A stretch of 8,173 nucleotides of DNA from Balneolaceae bacterium (GTDB lineage Bacteria; Bacteroidota; Rhodothermia; Balneolales; Balneolaceae). The stretch spans positions 1 to 8,173 of the forward strand of contig SLKH01000079.1 in assembly GCA_007134665.1 (NCBI GenBank). The letters are read 5' to 3'. Of the stretch, positions 7,091-8,173 are shown piece by piece. How positions within the stretch are numbered: position 1 is the stretch's first letter; each line of letters starts with the position of its first letter. The translations under genes were made by a program, and so were the position numbers. Below the pieces are notes generated by a model that was not told where the DNA came from, did no database searches, and saw only the letters and a program-made list of their open reading frames with translations.

Positions 7091-7102
7091 CCAGAGAGAA
7101 TC

Positions 7103-8173
7103 ATGGTCGGCCAGACAGTACAGCAATATGAAATTCTTGAAAAACTTGGCGAAGGCGGAATGGGAATTGTGTACAAAGCCCACGACACCAGGCTCGACCG
7201 GATGGTTGCACTAAAATTCCTGCGATCCGATCGGTCTGGTAACAAAATGGTAACCGATCGGTTTCTGCGTGAAGCCAGGGTTATATCCAGGCTTGATCAT
7301 CCCAATATTGCAGTGATTCATGAGATCAGTCAAACACGTGAAGGCCAGCCGTTTATCTGTATGGCTTACTATGATGGAAAAACACTGGCCGAGGTACTTC
7401 AGGAAGCTCCCTTGCCAATCGATCAGATAATATCGATTAGTAAACAGATCCTTAACGGGCTTGACCGGTCACATTCGGCAGGCGTTGTACACCGTGATAT
7501 CAAACCGGGCAATATCGTTTTTTCAAATGACGGGCATCTGAAACTGGTCGATTTTGGTATTGCAAAACAAACTGACGAACCCGGAATGACTACAGAAGGA
7601 ATGAACCCCGGTACCCTTTTGTATATGTCGCCGGAACAGATACGCGGTGAAGATGTGGATGCAAGAAGCGACCTGTTCTCTTTTGGTATCATTCTTTATG
7701 AAATGATCACCGGCCGCCACCCTTTCGAAGGTGAGTATGAACAGGTAATCGGTTATAAACTGCTGAATGAAGACCCGGTCCCAACCGGTACTGTGCGCCC
7801 GGATATTCCTGAGACTTTGAACACCATTGTCATGAGGTGTCTTGAAAAAAATCCGGAGATGCGATACGACGGTGCAGCAGAAATTCTTCAGGAACTGGAA
7901 TCTTTCACCGGGAATATTTCACCAGAGTATCTGAAACCATCAAAAAGGCAATCATCTTCGTTGAACCGGGTTTTCAGCCACTTGACTATAAAACAGTATG
8001 CATCATTATCTGTTGTTTTGATTCTTTTGATCCTGATCCTTTCAAGGACAGCGAACCTGTCATTTCTAAGCGGGGAAACGCTGCCGGCCAAACACCAGCT
8101 TGTGGTGCTACCATTTACAGATCTCAGTGAAAACAATGAAAACCAGTTACTTTGCGACGGCCTCATGGATGCC
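7103..8173 (+). CDS. Transmembrane Hanks-type Ser/Thr protein kinase with TolB-like region (cut by right edge)
   Basis: The frame from the ATG at 7103 is open to the last base: 357 codons, no stop, so the C-terminus is missing. The kinase domain spans about 9-270 with all key motifs: glycine loop LGEGGMGIVY (15-24), Lys38 in VALKFL, HRDIKPGN with Asp132, DFG with Asp150, and the activation-segment end GTLLYMSPEQ. A basic, Ser-rich juxtamembrane stretch leads to one membrane helix at about 300-314 (YASLSVVLILLILIL). The outside part begins with LVVLPFTDLSENNENQLLCDGLMDA, like the TolB-type N-terminal fold found in bacterial kinases and CadC-like regulators; TPR repeats often follow in such proteins but are not visible here. 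It likely reads an envelope signal and phosphorylates cytoplasmic Ser/Thr targets. AGAGAG four bases before the ATG is a modest ribosome site. The adjacent phosphatase could oppose it, though RsbU-like enzymes usually act on STAS proteins. Confidence 0.92.
   Translation, partial: MVGQTVQQYEILEKLGEGGMGIVYKAHDTRLDRMVALKFLRSDRSGNKMVTDRFLREARVISRLDHPNIAVIHEISQTREGQPFICMAYYDGKTLAEVLQEAPLPIDQIISISKQILNGLDRSHSAGVVHRDIKPGNIVFSNDGHLKLVDFGIAKQTDEPGMTTEGMNPGTLLYMSPEQIRGEDVDARSDLFSFGIILYEMITGRHPFEGEYEQVIGYKLLNEDPVPTGTVRPDIPETLNTIVMRCLEKNPEMRYDGAAEILQELESFTGNISPEYLKPSKRQSSSLNRVFSHLTIKQYASLSVVLILLILILSRTANLSFLSGETLPAKHQLVVLPFTDLSENNENQLLCDGLMDA

Overview
The window looks like chromosomal DNA of a Bacteroidota-type bacterium, possibly of the Balneolales/Rhodothermia side. 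This is inferred from gene content (a large DUF5117/DUF4953-type metzincin, a collagen-like lipoprotein with 'YLD...LYGPK' repeats, a kinase fused to a TolB-like region), from exported-protein genes with AT-rich leaders and no visible Shine-Dalgarno, and from moderate GC. No marker gene fixes the taxon. I see no tRNA, rRNA, CRISPR array, insertion sequence or phage integrase.

Layout. 1-440 (minus): 5' part of a collagen-like lipoprotein gene that runs off the left edge. 441-650: AT-rich divergent intergenic region. 651-2354 (plus): an exported member of the gamma-glutamyltranspeptidase (Ntn-hydrolase) family. 2355-2498: gap with two short palindromes. 2499-2837 (plus): a single-domain STAS anti-sigma-factor antagonist. 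2838-2909: short convergent gap. 2910-5504 (minus): an 864-residue secreted zinc metalloprotease. 5505-5767: divergent regulatory region with a strong sigma70-like promoter for the rightward genes, a possible Bacteroidota -7 box for the leftward gene, and an imperfect direct repeat. 5768-7090 (plus): a GAF domain plus SpoIIE/RsbU-type PP2C phosphatase. 7103-8173 (plus): a Hanks-type Ser/Thr kinase with one membrane segment and the start of a TolB-like extracytoplasmic region, cut by the right edge.

Two themes run through the window. One is cell-envelope or secreted proteins: lipoprotein, Ntn-hydrolase and metalloprotease. The other is Ser/Thr phosphorylation signalling: STAS protein, PP2C phosphatase and transmembrane kinase. 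The phosphatase and kinase are 12 bases apart and probably co-transcribed. The STAS protein, about 2.9 kb away across the protease gene, is a candidate substrate of the phosphatase. No RsbW-like anti-sigma kinase (HATPase) or sigma factor lies in the window, so a full partner-switching circuit is not demonstrated. I found no clearly unprecedented system. The most useful leads are the phosphatase/transmembrane-kinase pair with its promoter, the non-canonical substrate pocket of the GGT-like enzyme, and short symmetric or repeated motifs in the intergenic regions.
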